A DNA stretch of 64,000 nucleotides, taken from assembly GCA_963678705.1 (NCBI GenBank), contig OY783206.1, positions 27,353,807-27,417,806 on the forward strand, in the 5' to 3' direction. Origin of the DNA: Panorpa germanica. Lineage: Eukaryota > Arthropoda > Insecta > Mecoptera > Panorpidae. The first letter of the stretch is position 1, and the number at the start of each line of letters is the position of its first letter. The translations under genes were made by a program, and so were the position numbers. Positions 10,991-22,539 of this stretch are shown piece by piece. Under the pieces are notes generated by a model. That model did no database searches. It was not told where the DNA came from and saw only the letters and a list, made by a program, of their open reading frames with translations.

Positions 10991-13900
10991 GTAAAACATT
11001 TATAAAAACCAGCCATCGCATACTTTCACGCTGGTGAGTAGCTTTTTATGTACCTTTACCATCTGTTACCTGTAAATAGACCTGTGCCCCGCTTTCAAGC
11101 TAGCAAGCAAGCATACGTTCTTCACTATACTATTTATTTTCAAAATTTCAGCTTTTCTAAAACAACAAAGGTTTGTGGGCTGTAGGATTTTAGGCTGGTA
11201 CATTTGGAAAACGTTAATTATTCGATGTACCGGCACCTTTTGTTTTGTGGTTGATAAAAAAACTGCCGCATTTTCGTATGTTCTATGACACCTGTTGTAA
11301 AGTCAAAAAATGTACAAACCACTAAGTAATATTCATTTTATCACGTTTCATTAAAAAATATTAAGGATTAAAATTGAAATTACAAATTTGAGGTTAGAAA
11401 TAAGATCATAAATACTGTGTACTGTCTGCTGTCTGTTTTGATAATATTACAAACGTTATAAAACATTAAAAAATGCAGTAGTTTTTTATAAATTAAAAAA
11501 CACAATGCGTAGGCACATCGAATAATTATTAATGAACGCACTTGAATCTTGTGAAGACTGCGAATGGCGTCACATTAAATTGTCAATTGCAATTGGTATA
11601 ATTTCAAGTTTAATTATAAAGTAAATGTGTTGTATACAACTACTGTGGTTTGTTAATTGTTAACTACCTAAAAATCTCATTAAAATAAAATAAAATGACG
11701 CGATGCTAATTTACCGAATTCATTTTAGTTAGGTTAGAAAAGCAAACGCATTGTTTTACACTGACACTGACACACTGTACACTAAATCATTATTTTTAGC
11801 AAAATCTAATTACACTACAATAAAACCAATCTGAAACTTTGTACTTACAGTCAGATGCAGTTTTGGTTGATCAATGCACACACAAAACACTTTTGATCAT
11901 TTGAGTTGACAGATGATAATGACTAATAAGATGGAGTAGTGTAAACAATGTATTTCTTGCGCGGTAATTCTTCGAACATAAACAAAGCGAACCGAACTGC
12001 GTATTGAAGATAGCGTCGAAACTTTAGCTCCAACAAAGCAGGGTCGCCCTTATGGAAGATAGCTGAGCGGCAATTTTAAAAAATTAATCAGGGTTATTTC
12101 ATTATTAATATTAAAATTGTAAAAATGCCTCAGGTAGAGGCACAGCAAAACCCGTGCTCTTAAATAATACTAAACTGTAATCACAGACCATAGTGTACCG
12201 CCATTAGTCAAATTTCAAATAGCTTCATCTTACAGTTTCTTGGTTTTACAGAAAAATTTTAAATGCAGTTTTTGAATATTGTTGTCATTGCAGAATTGGC
12301 ACACGTTTTTGACAAATTGTGACAAATGTGATCCACAGTAGCATAAAAGTTATTAATTAAAATGCAATGATATGATAATGAACTATATCTTGGTTAATTA
12401 TTTGAAAAACCTGTCCACACTTCTTTTTAATACACCACATATTTGTCTTCGTACACAAAAACCAAATGTTCGCTCTAAGAATTCAGCTTTAACGAGCATG
12501 CACTTATTACAAATTGCAAACCAAAGACTTGTATTCTTTCGATGTTTGATGTAATTAAGATATCTATTGAAGCGTATAAACAGTTTACTCTGCAACTTGG
12601 CAGATGTGCTCAAACAAAATGAATATTTCATGTATTAATCGTATTAAAAGTTGCTATCTCTTTTACACTCTACTGCACAACAGAGATGCCAATTCTTTAG
12701 ACAGGTGGAGAGATACAAGAAAGAACAAAAATGACTATTTTAATTGTTAATATCTCAAAAGAATTGAACATTTAAGGTTCAGGTAGCCAACTTCATCAAT
12801 GTATTGTACAGTTTTATAAAAATTAATTCATGGTGCACAAGCCCATTGAAGAATAAGATAGTCAATCTTGCTTTTGAAATATTTAGACCTACTAAACAAT
12901 GCTGATGCGCCTCTGTACAAAGTTTATAAAGTATATATTTTTCATATCGTTACAATGTTTGCAACTATGGTACACTCGTATATGCAGCTGCGTATTTGAA
13001 TGCACTCAAATTACAAATCACCGCAGCGAGAAAATAAATACATTAGAGAGAAAGAGACAGAAGATTATTTTTGTAAATAATAACTTGACAGATTTGTAAT
13101 AAACAATACAAGTGTTGGTGATCACAGTGGTTTAATTAATGTGTCGTTTAAATAATTGATTAAGCTGCTAGTTTAATTAATAACTAAAAAGCTGGTTCTA
13201 CAGCAATGTTAGTTTTTGTCTGTTTTGTTGTGGATTTGTAGTGAGTGAGAATTTGATGTGTCGCGGAATTAGGTTAGTTTGAATAAGTGTAACGGCTTTG
13301 GATTTATTTAAAACACACTTTCATTCTAATAATACGAAATTACTTAATGGTATCGATGAATGATATCACAATATGTTTTACATGCGGCATACGTACTTGC
13401 TATTAAACTATTGTTTTTGTTCATCATGTCAGATCTGTATTACGAGTGACAGTTTGAACCGGCAAGCGTTGTCTTCTGATAACGAAACACAACAAAAACC
13501 AAACCAAATAATAACAGACAATGAAAACAGATAAATAACATAATGTTGTGGTACTCGAATAACTTAGAAACACAGCAACGTGTGTCGCAGTTTTTAATTT
13601 ATCGGTGACATTTATCAAAACTGCACCGGCTGTTATTTGGCATGTTTGTTTATTGGGTGAGTTATTTCCTACCTCATTAATTAAAAGTTGTTCTGTCTCC
13701 ATGAATATATACAATAACACATCGTAATTATAAAAATGTTATAACTTATTAATTAATACAACAATTTTACTGTAGAAAAAGAAAAATAACCTTAAAATGT
13801 TTACAATAAGACCTTGTTCACAGCCTTAACATTCGTTTAAATAAATTAAAAGGTAGATTAGAACAGTGACTTGTTCACTATAACATAAATACACAGAGCA

Positions 13901-14122
13901 TTGTAGGTTATGTTTTAATGTCATAGTCGTCAACGCATGTGTGTTCGGTAGCCGAAATGGCCCTAGCATATAATTAGGCAGTTTGATGTGTTCTATTTAC
14001 TGACACTAAACGGAAAATGCTTGTCTTCGTGTTTAGATTCCAAATGTAGCCATATTTTGATAGGCTCTCATAGGCAGTCGACTTTCGTACTCTTAAGTAC
14101 TCCACTTGTTCAATGTTAGATG
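10991..14122. other. AT-rich spacer with family C fragment, no gene seen
   Basis: Holds a family C distal piece at 12650-12860 and an inverted family A copy at 13880-13955. Open frames here are short, overlap on both strands and lack recognisable protein features. Confidence 0.5.
11849..11990 (-). other. Possible 5' UTR exon and promoter region of the SINA-like gene
   Basis: A minus-strand donor ACT|GTAAGTAC at 11848 is the right distance and orientation to splice to the acceptor at 10843. The sequence just upstream (11850-11990) is less AT-rich than its surroundings. The transcription start is not visible; this is an inference from splice-site pairing only. Confidence 0.3.
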
Positions 14123-14724
14123 TGTCACATACATAGCAGGGGCTGCAAGAATATACATACACCTAAATTCTTTCTCTTTTCAACATCATACATTTTAGGG
14201 AACATTCAGATGCTGTTCCTTTCATTTCTTTACAAACTTCACTATGAATTCTCTACAACTCAGATTCTAGCGCGTGACAAAGAAACAAGATTTTCGTCTG
14301 TTGATTGTAATATATGCTATCTCTTTTCAGCATGTACCTGTACAAGTTTTGACATGTAGGTCAGCATCTGTCGAGATAGACTTCGGAGGTTTACCATGGA
14401 ATGGCTTGGTATGGGTTGGGGAAGGGTTCGAAGGGAGTGAGGGAGGGGAATGGTTTCAACACAGACGTGGGTCTAATCTTCTGACAGGTGAAGCAAATCC
14501 TCTGGAGATATGGAAACAGTAAAGTAAATGTATAGATATTATATTTATCTAGTGGACCCCCTGCAACGCGGGTTCTTTCAATGCGAATTCATGGAACGCG
14601 GCAAATACATTACGAAAACTGTTGCACCGCACCACCTTTTAATAACATGTGTAACATTTGTTACCAATTAAAAATACTATAGCTTACGTTATACGTTCAA
14701 TTTCGCAAACAACATGTCACCGTT

Positions 14725-15085
14725 TCAATGTCCCATGTCTCTAGACCTCATATGTTTAATTCCAAACGTCAAAGTTATACGCATACAAAATGGCGTCAAA
14801 TTTAAAACAGTCAGTTCTTACTGGTACATGTTCTTTATTGATGTTGCTTCTATTTTGATAGTTAATTTGACAGCTGTATAATTTATCGTTAAATAAACGT
14901 CACTGTCGTTATTATTTAACGACCTGTTTTACGCCTGGAGGCTCGCATTTCATTTATTGCGTATAAGTCACGTGATCAATCACTGACTCACCACATGAGT
15001 GACGTCACTCTGCATTTCTTCAATATTATAAATACGATATGGATAAACGCAACGCCTAAAATGCAGGCAACTACAATAACGAAGC
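14725..15085 (+). repeat. Left outer inverted arm around satellite locus 1
   Basis: Matches the reverse complement of 17181-17560 at roughly 80-85% by eye: TTTAATTCCAAACGTCAAAG, CAGTCAGTTCTTACTGGTAC, TTTTGATAGTTAATTTGACA, AAACGTCACTGTCGTTATTA and AACGCAACGCCTAA recur inverted in the right arm. The ~2.1 kb between the arms holds a family D copy and the palindromic satellite. Confidence 0.8.
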
Positions 15086-15212
15086 TAAATATTTATCATT
15101 TAATTTATACGTATTGTATTAGTGCTTGTCGCTTCGAAAAAGAAGTTTTGTTTTACTAGTGAACTTAAGGGCGCGCTAAAAAAATAGAAATCTATATATT
15201 TATTGTCCTTTA

Positions 15213-15290
15213 GGTCCGTCGCACACTGCAAGCGTATTTAAGCGTCGGCGAATTCGGGCGTAAATCGGCGGCTTGGTTGAGCGGTATCAT
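15213..15290 (+). repeat. Family D repeat
   Basis: CGCACACTGCAAGCGTATTT - AAGCGTCGGCGAATTCGGGC - GTAAATCGGCGGCTTGGTTG. Other copies at 22745-22855 and 31262-31400, which extend further right through CTGTGTTCTTTGCATCTGTT. GC-richer than other repeats in the window. Confidence 0.6.
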
Positions 15291-15779
15291 TTTCGACTAG
15301 ATCACAATTTGAAAATGTCACACTACGGGGAAAGTTAAAAACAGCCATTTAACTGTATTTATTTTCCATGAATATTCGTGCGGTGTACTCTCTTAAATAA
15401 CGCAACAATCATTTAAAAATATTCAGTTATTTGAAAAAGAAACCAACACATGGCCCACGCTGTATACCACGCGTATTTACGTCAGGAATAGAAAATAGTG
15501 TCAAGGTGATCGTGACCCTTGACCTATCGTAACGAATGTGTTTCAACCCTTACTAGTAAAACAGGGAGGTCAAAGTGTGAGGACGAGAGGAGGGGAGGGG
15601 GAAGCTATTGATTGGAACACTATGAATAAATAACAGTAAAGCACGTTGATTAGTATGAAAATTATAGAGTATCATTGCAGTGTTCCAGGGGTATGTTTAT
15701 ATTTTTATATTTTTGGTTTTGAATTTTGTATGGTGGCTTGAAAACGGCTCCAGGGAAGTTTTTAAAGAAGTTGGTAAAA

Positions 15780-15935
15780 TAACATATGTCTTAGTAAGTT
15801 TATATTAAAAAAATAAAATTAAAGTTAAATATTTCAATTGAAAAATGGAATTAAAATTTGAAATGAAATTACGAATTACTTTATTGAATTCAAATCATAC
15901 ACTAAGAAGACGTCGTTTCAGACGGGAGTAAATTT
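15780..15935 (+). repeat. Left flank module of satellite locus 1
   Basis: Contains TTTCAATTGAAAAATGGAAT and TAAAATTTGAAATGAAATTA, which recur inverted at about 56320-56375, near the mpaB-like gene. The similarity continues weakly through the GACGTCGTTTCAGACGGGAG segment. Confidence 0.6.
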
Positions 15936-15943
15936 ATATTTAA

Positions 15944-16505
15944 GAAGACGAACTGCGTTAAAAAAATTTAAATATCTTAATTATTTTGGATTTTATAAGG
16001 GGTTCTAAAAATTCACGGACTTTTTTTTCAAAAAGAAAAAATATTGATTTCTTAATATTTTTTGATGCAGTTATATCCATTTACATTTAAGAAGACGAAC
16101 TGCGTTAAAATATTTAAAATATCTTAATTATTTTGGATTTTATAAGGGCTTCTAAAAATTCATGGACTTTTTTTTCAAAAAGAAAAATTATTGATTTCTT
16201 AATATTTTTTGATGCAGTTATATCCATTTATATTTAAGAAGACGAACTGCGTTAAAATATTTGAAATATCTTAATTATTTTGGATTTTATAAGGGGTTCT
16301 AAAAATTCATGGACTTTTTTTTCGAAAAGGAAAATTATTGATTTCTTAAAATTTTTTGATGCAGTTATATCCATTTATATTTAAGAAGACGAACTGCGTT
16401 AAAATATTTAAAATGTCTTGATTATTTTGGATGTTATAAGGAGTTCTAAAAATTCATGGACTTTTTTTTCAAAAAGAAAAATTATTGATTATTGATAATT
16501 TTGAT
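15944..16505 (+). repeat. 147-bp satellite, forward arm of locus 1
   Basis: The landmark GAAGACGAACTGCG recurs at 15944, 16091, 16238 and 16385, exactly 147 bp apart each time. Each monomer runs on through TCTTAATTATTTTGGATTTT, GGTTCTAAAAATTCATGGAC and TTGATGCAGTTATATCCATT. No open frame crosses it. Confidence 0.95.
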
Positions 16506-16920
16506 ATTATTGATTGATTGATAATTTTACTTTTTAAAAAAAAGTCCATGAATTTTTAGAACCCCTTATAAAATCCAAAATAGTTAAGATATTTCAAATA
16601 TTTTAACGCAGTTTGTCTTCTTAAATATAAATGGATATAACTGCATCAAAAAATATTAGGAAATCAATAATTTTTCTTTTTGAAAAAAAAGTCCATGAAT
16701 TTTTAGAACCTCTTATAAAATCCAAAATAATTAAGATATTTCAAATATTTTAACGCAGTTCGTCTTCTTAATTATAAATGAATATAACTGCATCAAAAAA
16801 TATTTAAAAATCAATAATTTTTCTTTTTGAAAAAAAAGGCCATGAATTTTTAGAACCCCTTATAAAATCCAAAATAATTAAGATATTTTAATAATTTTAA
16901 CGCAGCTCGTCTTCCTAAAG
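16506..16920 (-). repeat. 147-bp satellite, inverted arm of locus 1
   Basis: The reversed landmark GTCTTC ends at 16620, 16767 and 16914, again 147 bp apart. The turn-around is near 16500-16525 (ATTATTGATTGATTGATAAT), leaving only a few tens of bases of loop between the arms. Confidence 0.95.
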
Positions 16921-17110
16921 TTTAGTGGATATAACTGTATCAAATTTTTTCTTTAATAAAATGTCCATGATTTTAAAAGTGGTAGAATAAAAACCTGAAA
17001 AGCATTGATGTTTAAAGTGTAATGAAGCAGTTGCATCAAACCATGAAAAGCAAATTAACTTTTATTTTTGAAAAAATCCTATAAATATAGAAAAAATTAC
17101 AAAAAAGCCC
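16921..17110 (+). repeat. Conserved right tail of satellite locus 1
   Basis: Not satellite, but shared with 63306-63515 at the second locus: AAGCAGTTGCATCAAACCAT, TTTTATTTTTGAAAAAATCC and CCTATAAATATAGAAAAAAT have close counterparts there. The shared tail suggests that the satellite plus tail is one dispersed unit. Confidence 0.75.
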
Positions 17111-17180
17111 GAAAATTGTACATTTTATAAATTTTACTGTAACAGTACTGTATCTAACCTCATTAAAACAATGTCCATGA

Positions 17181-17560
17181 TAGTTTCGTTATTGGTGTTG
17201 CCCGCTCATTAGGCGTTGCGTTTACCCGTATCGTATTTATAATATTATACGAATGCACATGCAAGTGTCAGCACTGATGTGGTCTCAGTTATCACGTGAC
17301 TCATTCGAAATACATTAAATACGAGCCTCTAGACCTAAAAGAAGTCGTTAAATAATAACGACAGTGACGTTTATTCAACGATAAATCATACAGCTGTCAA
17401 ATTAACTATCAAAATAGAAGAAACATCAATAAAAAGGGTGTACCAGTAAGAACTGACTGTTCTAAATACAACGCTATTTTGTAAACGAATAACTTTAACG
17501 TTTGGAATTAAACTATATCTAGTCAAGAGACGTGGCAAATTATTCATTTCTTGTCGTGAA
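17181..17560 (-). repeat. Right outer inverted arm around satellite locus 1
   Basis: Inverted partner of 14725-15085. The pairing weakens towards the outer ends (about 14.65-14.72 kb and 17.56-17.60 kb), so exact termini and any target duplication cannot be set by eye. The whole 14.7-17.6 kb unit could be a foldback-type element. Confidence 0.8.
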
Positions 17561-18089
17561 GTACAACAACGCACTCTAACGGTAAAAATGTTAGTTCTTC
17601 AAAGTCAATTAACCACCATGCTTGTGGGACACTCTGTACTACACTGTCAAAGCATCGCAACCAATTTGAACACTTTGTAGACTAGAGGGAGTTGACATTT
17701 CGCTTTGTTGGAATTTAATACACATTCAAACAATAAACAAGAAATCACCTGAGATTTGACATCATGATGAATTCTTTATTTGAGCACTCCCCCCGCCCCT
17801 ACCCCTCTCTTTACACGCTCACAAAACCACCCTACCTCTTCCTCAGTCTACAGGTTCATGTAGCTATAAAAGTCGAGAAGTGGAAAGTGCGTTGTAAAAT
17901 AATAATGTGTAGAAATAGAAGCGTTAAAACAATGGCAGGGGCAAGTCGAAATATGTTCTGTACTACGTGGGTGAGTTAGCACGTAGGGGAGGAAGGGGAG
18001 AAGTACCAGGAGCAGTAGTAGAGTCTGTTGTAGCTTTAATCTACGAAAGAAAATCACCTTCCTTACGATCATCTTGAAAATTTAAATCT

Positions 18090-18456
18090 ATATATTTACT
18101 AGCTGTCCCGGCCACGCGTTGCTGTGCCTAACGTTTTTGTCATATTACATTACATAGCGCCATCTATTGAATATTTACTCAATCTAGTCAACAGATTTCG
18201 ATTTACTCAACAGAATATTTACTCAATCTAGTCAACAGATGTCGCCATCATCGTCGCCCGATGTCATATGTCATATACAGATAATTAATAGACAAATAAT
18301 TAGCAATAAGATAAATAAATTGAGATGTAAGCTATCCTATCTTTCAAGTTGGGTCAAACTGCACACGGTGTACAAATTTCATTAAAATCGGTTAAGTAGT
18401 TTAGGAGTCCATAGCGGACAACACAGTGACACGTAATTTATATATATTAAGATTGA
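18090..18456 (+). mobile_element. Non-LTR retrotransposon-like 3' end (RTE-type)
   Basis: Begins TTTACTAGCTGTCCCGGCCA-CGCGTTGCTGTGCC and ends AAATTTCATTAAAATCGGTT - AAGTAGTTTAGGAGTCCATA - GCGGAC - AACACAGTGACACGT followed by TATATATTAAGATT. This style of 3' end is typical of RTE-like elements and their SINEs in arthropods. No reverse transcriptase frame remains, so it is a short truncated copy. Confidence 0.6.
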
Positions 18457-18760
18457 TGTCCTTTATACGTAGAAAATGTTTCAATACTTCTTGCGGTACT
18501 ACATTTTTAGATTTTTATTTTTAACAAACGAACCCTACACCGACACCGACCTGTGTAGAAACGGAAACGGATGTTTTGTGATACAACAATTGTAATTTTC
18601 TTACGATGTTTTGAAAAACTTAAAATCATTCATTGAGAATATGACAAATATTGTCCGGTAAATAAAGTTACAGCAAGCTGTACTCGTTTCTTTTATAAAA
18701 TATATTGAAGGTGAGCTGATTTTGATCGTTTTCGACTTTGCTCACGTATAAAGCGAGAGA
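18457..18760 (+). repeat. Family E dispersed repeat
   Basis: Core GAACCCTACACCGACACCGA - AACGGAAACGGATGTTTTGT - TCATTCATTGAGAATATGAC - TATAAAATATATTGAAGGTG. Other copies at 32935-33190, 43430-43600, 46300-46630, 47560-47840, 50680-50910 and a partial inverted copy at 36040-36175. Only partial open frames. Confidence 0.7.
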
Positions 18761-20379
18761 GAGAGAGCAGTGCGCATCATTTGCGTCTTGGGAACGTCCG
18801 TAAACCTTTCTACAAGATTATCGTAACTCTCTCTCTCTCTCTCTTTTTTTTATATGCTTGTTTTTGTACCCCTTGCTTCTTACGTCCCAAAGTGGCCTTC
18901 GTTCTCTATACAAGTCATATATCTGAAAATAGCATCTTCAGGAGTTTGACAAATCATACACATAATCAAATAGTGTCATTACGTATTTGTACACACACAC
19001 ATCCATAGTAATACAGAAATGATCGTGACAACTACACTGACTGTTACCGCGCTTATTTCTGCGCTGTTGCCACGTCACTACTACTGTTCGATTCATCTCT
19101 CGAGTTAATTGAACAATTCACATTTCAAATAATAATATCTCGATAACGGCGTGGTCAATAATGTTAATTTTTCTTTATGAGGTCTGTGACTACGATTTTT
19201 ATAACATATCAAATTTTCATGAAGTTCCTGCATTACGTTTGCAATTTAAACCAACAAATTTTCTCCATAAGAGCCCGTGTTCAAATTACTCAATTTTGAT
19301 TTCGTTTTGTATACAAACGGCGTGGTCAATTTTAAAATAATTACGCGCATATGATTTGTATTTAATCCAAGAATAATTAAGCAAAGTTTAATTAAAGCAC
19401 TGTATTAAATGCATCCAGTGAACAACTATTTGTAGCTAACTGTACCAGTGGCGCCTCCATGTCTGGCATATCGAACTAGACCCATTTTATAGGGTTAAGG
19501 CCGTCCCGTCGTAAAAGATGATTGTTGGCAGAGTTTGCAATCAATGTCGAGGGGAGGGGGGCTGACCTTAGCCTAGTGACAAAGTCGCAAGCAAACAATT
19601 GCAAAACAAACGGAAGTTTTTGTTTGTTCGTTGGCAGACGTTTAGCTTCAGTGTTCGGTGCCAACGTTCGGTGACAAGGGGGCGTGCAGATGGCGCATTC
19701 TAGCGGTCAAGGTGACAATTACAGTTTTATTGGTTTTTGTTCACAATGTAAGTTTAAAAGAAATGGGATAAGTGCAATTTCTTAACAGCTATTAAAATTA
19801 GCTTTAAGCACAGCTGTCCTATTTTTGTTTTAACCTCAAAACAAATTTACCGCGTACCGGCTAAAGCCTACTGTTCACTCGTGTAATACGAGAGACATTA
19901 GTGACGTCACCAATCTGTTTTATAAAAAATTATGTAAATTCAACACGAAAATAAATATTCATTAGAAAATGTCACCAAAATGAACTGACATTTTTAAAAA
20001 ACCTTTAAAATTCAAATTTTTAATAATGAATAAACAATTTGCTTGTATCTTCACCCTTTGAAAAGTGTCAAGCGGACATAACACTCCCCCCCCCCCCCTC
20101 GAACCTACCCTTTTGTAACCCCTTTCCACCCACTCAGCTAAACATTTCTTGCTCAAATATAAAAGCTACTTCTTTTAATTGTCTTAAGTGAAGAGGTACA
20201 GGGAGGAGAGGGTTTAGCCACGCCCCTCAAAAGTTATTCTCTTATTATAATGGTATTTTCATATAATGTTTTATTCTTTGTTTTATCCTTTTCTTAAGGT
20301 GATACAGCATGACTGAAAACAATAAGAGTAATTAGAATCAAAATTATTGTTCATTAAATTTATTTCAATTATTTATATT

Positions 20380-20928
20380 AATATATTTTGACCGTGCAAC
20401 ATTGTAAATTTATTTAAACATTACTTTAATTTTATTTATGTAAATATGGCAACGTTTTGTTTATGTTTGCACACCTGCACTGAGATCAATGACCGGTAAG
20501 TCATCAAAAGTTCTCTTCATTATTTTGCAATGTTTGTTTTTAGAGAAAAATTATTGTAACGTGTTGGAGCAGTACGTAGTTTTGATTAGGATTTTCTATG
20601 TAAACGAAAGAGACAGCAATACTACTGTAAAAATATTTATAGAGTAAATAATTGAATTTAATGTTAGTGTTATGTCAGAGGATGTGTTACAGTTAAAGAC
20701 GAGCTTGAGACATTGCGATCGACTGCGTAATGATTGGCTGTTGAAGAAAAGAGATGGATATAGTTTGTAGGTCAATCTAACAAAATAACTAGCAACTACA
20801 TATCCACATTTGAATTTGAACGATAATATTTGATTCGTTTGCAAGCTGGAACTTGCTAGGTGTGTGGGTGGTTGGGTGAGTGCTGTTACCATGCACAGTG
20901 GAGTGGGGGTTGGTGGAAGGGGTATGGA
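20380..20928 (+). repeat. Family H repeat, first copy
   Basis: About 550 bp recurring at 40273-40824: CAATGACCGGTAAGTCATCA, ATAAAGACGAGCTTGAGACA-type sequence and GGTGTGTGGGTGGTTGGGTG in the same order. Confidence 0.75.
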
Positions 20929-21844
20929 AGACAGATGTAGTTTTATTATGTTAAGTCTTGTGTCAGATTCTTCCATAGACATATAGGCGCTAAATTCGAA
21001 ATCGATATTAATTACATTTAAACTTTATTTTCAATTCGCCTTTTAAAGAAAATTTAAATATGATGTTAATGTAAGTGTCCTTAGTTTATTGACAAAACTT
21101 CAAATGTTTTGACCAGCTGTAAAGCGAGATATTAATAATTAAAGTGTAAAAGTGGATTAACGTATATCTCGAGAACGGATCTACATAATTTTTTTGTAAA
21201 AATACTCATAAATTATAGAGAAATAAATTAAATAAGTTTTAAGTTAATATTTTTCTTAAAACCGTATACATGCGACGTTGTATATTGTCATGCTTTGCGC
21301 GCGTAGCATGTGCAGTTGCAGTAAACAGGGTTGTCATATTTCTCAACGGTGTTATCGTTCTATACTTTTGCCCACATTTAACGCATCAATATTTTCTGAA
21401 CGTTATTATGGATGGTGCAGTTCCACCTTAAACAAAACAGACAATGGAAGGAGTATCCCCCATCTACCCACTTATCCCTCTCTCTTCCTCTCTCTTCTCC
21501 CCTCCCATACAACAGCTTTTCTAATTATTCTTATGTACACAATCCGATCCCCGGATGATTGTTATTCAAGCCGCGGCGCTCAGCGAAGACAATGAGCAGC
21601 GAAATCAGGTTAAGAAGACAGAAAAGAAAACTAATTATGAAATAAGAAGATAAGATTAGGGTTCGTGGAGTAATCTGTGAAACTTCTTTAAGAATATGGT
21701 ATGTTGGAATATCTCTGCCAAATTCACAATGTAGGAAATGAAGAAATACCTAATGTACAATTTACAACGCAAAAGATCTGCTATGAGGTTTTCTTTTTCC
21801 TTCACAATTCAGATAGGTGTCATCTACGAATCATCGGTAAACAC

Positions 21845-21930
21845 TTCGGCTATGTTCGGGGTACCGTACACACATGCGTTGACGACTATGACATTAGAAC
21901 ATAACCTACAATGCTCAGTGTGAACGTATC
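21845..21930 (+). repeat. Family A copy
   Basis: Near-identical to the 672-757 copy over GTTCGGGGTACCGTACACAC and on to AATGCTCAGTGTGAACG. Confidence 0.65.
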
Positions 21931-22434
21931 AGAACGTTTGTTACCCATCATTAACAATTTGTTAAGTATTTATGTTGTAGTGAACTAGTCACTGTAAAAA
22001 CCTCACTTTTATTTCATTTTAAAATTTCTGTGTTTATTTTGTTCCGCTGTAGAGACAATCCAGACTAAAAAAACTAAAATGGTAAAAAAATCAAAACCAA
22101 GCGTAATCGCTTAGCAACCTGTCTCCAGGGACGCCGATATGATTGGATATTAAAAACTCTAACCCATATACCGTTCCCCCTTCCCCCCACTACTACCCTC
22201 TACTACCCAACCATTTCGTTTAAGTAAATCCGTTAAAACCCGAGTCAACGCGCCGGGGTATTGACATCTCAGACCTGAGTGTTCACCTCCCCCTTAATTG
22301 TAAACGACGTAGGGTTAGGGGAGGGAGGATGGGGAGTAGGTCTTCAACAGGAAGTGTAGTGGGAGGAGAGGAGGGCTTATAGGATCACGAAGCACTACAA
22401 AAGTATTTCAATTAAGTCTAAAAACCAACGTAAA

Positions 22435-22539
22435 ATGAACAAGAAAATATCGTTGAGAGAAGAAATTGGAACAAAAGTACTATTGATAGAGGACGAGCTG
22501 CTGGAGGAAGAGGAGGAGGAGGTGGTCGAGGGGAAGTGA
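22435..22539 (+). CDS. Possible 34-codon small ORF with acidic tail
   Basis: ATG to TGA encodes 34 residues, starting MNKKISLREEIGTKVLLIED and ending in a run of Glu. Not recognised. The acidic run comes from a GAGGAG-type simple repeat, so this may be chance. Confidence 0.12.
   Translation: MNKKISLREEIGTKVLLIEDELLEEEEEEVVEGK

Noticed and set aside
17386..17574. Open frame in the right outer inverted arm as a transposase remnant
   Set aside because: The left arm does not keep the frame and no transposase motif is visible.
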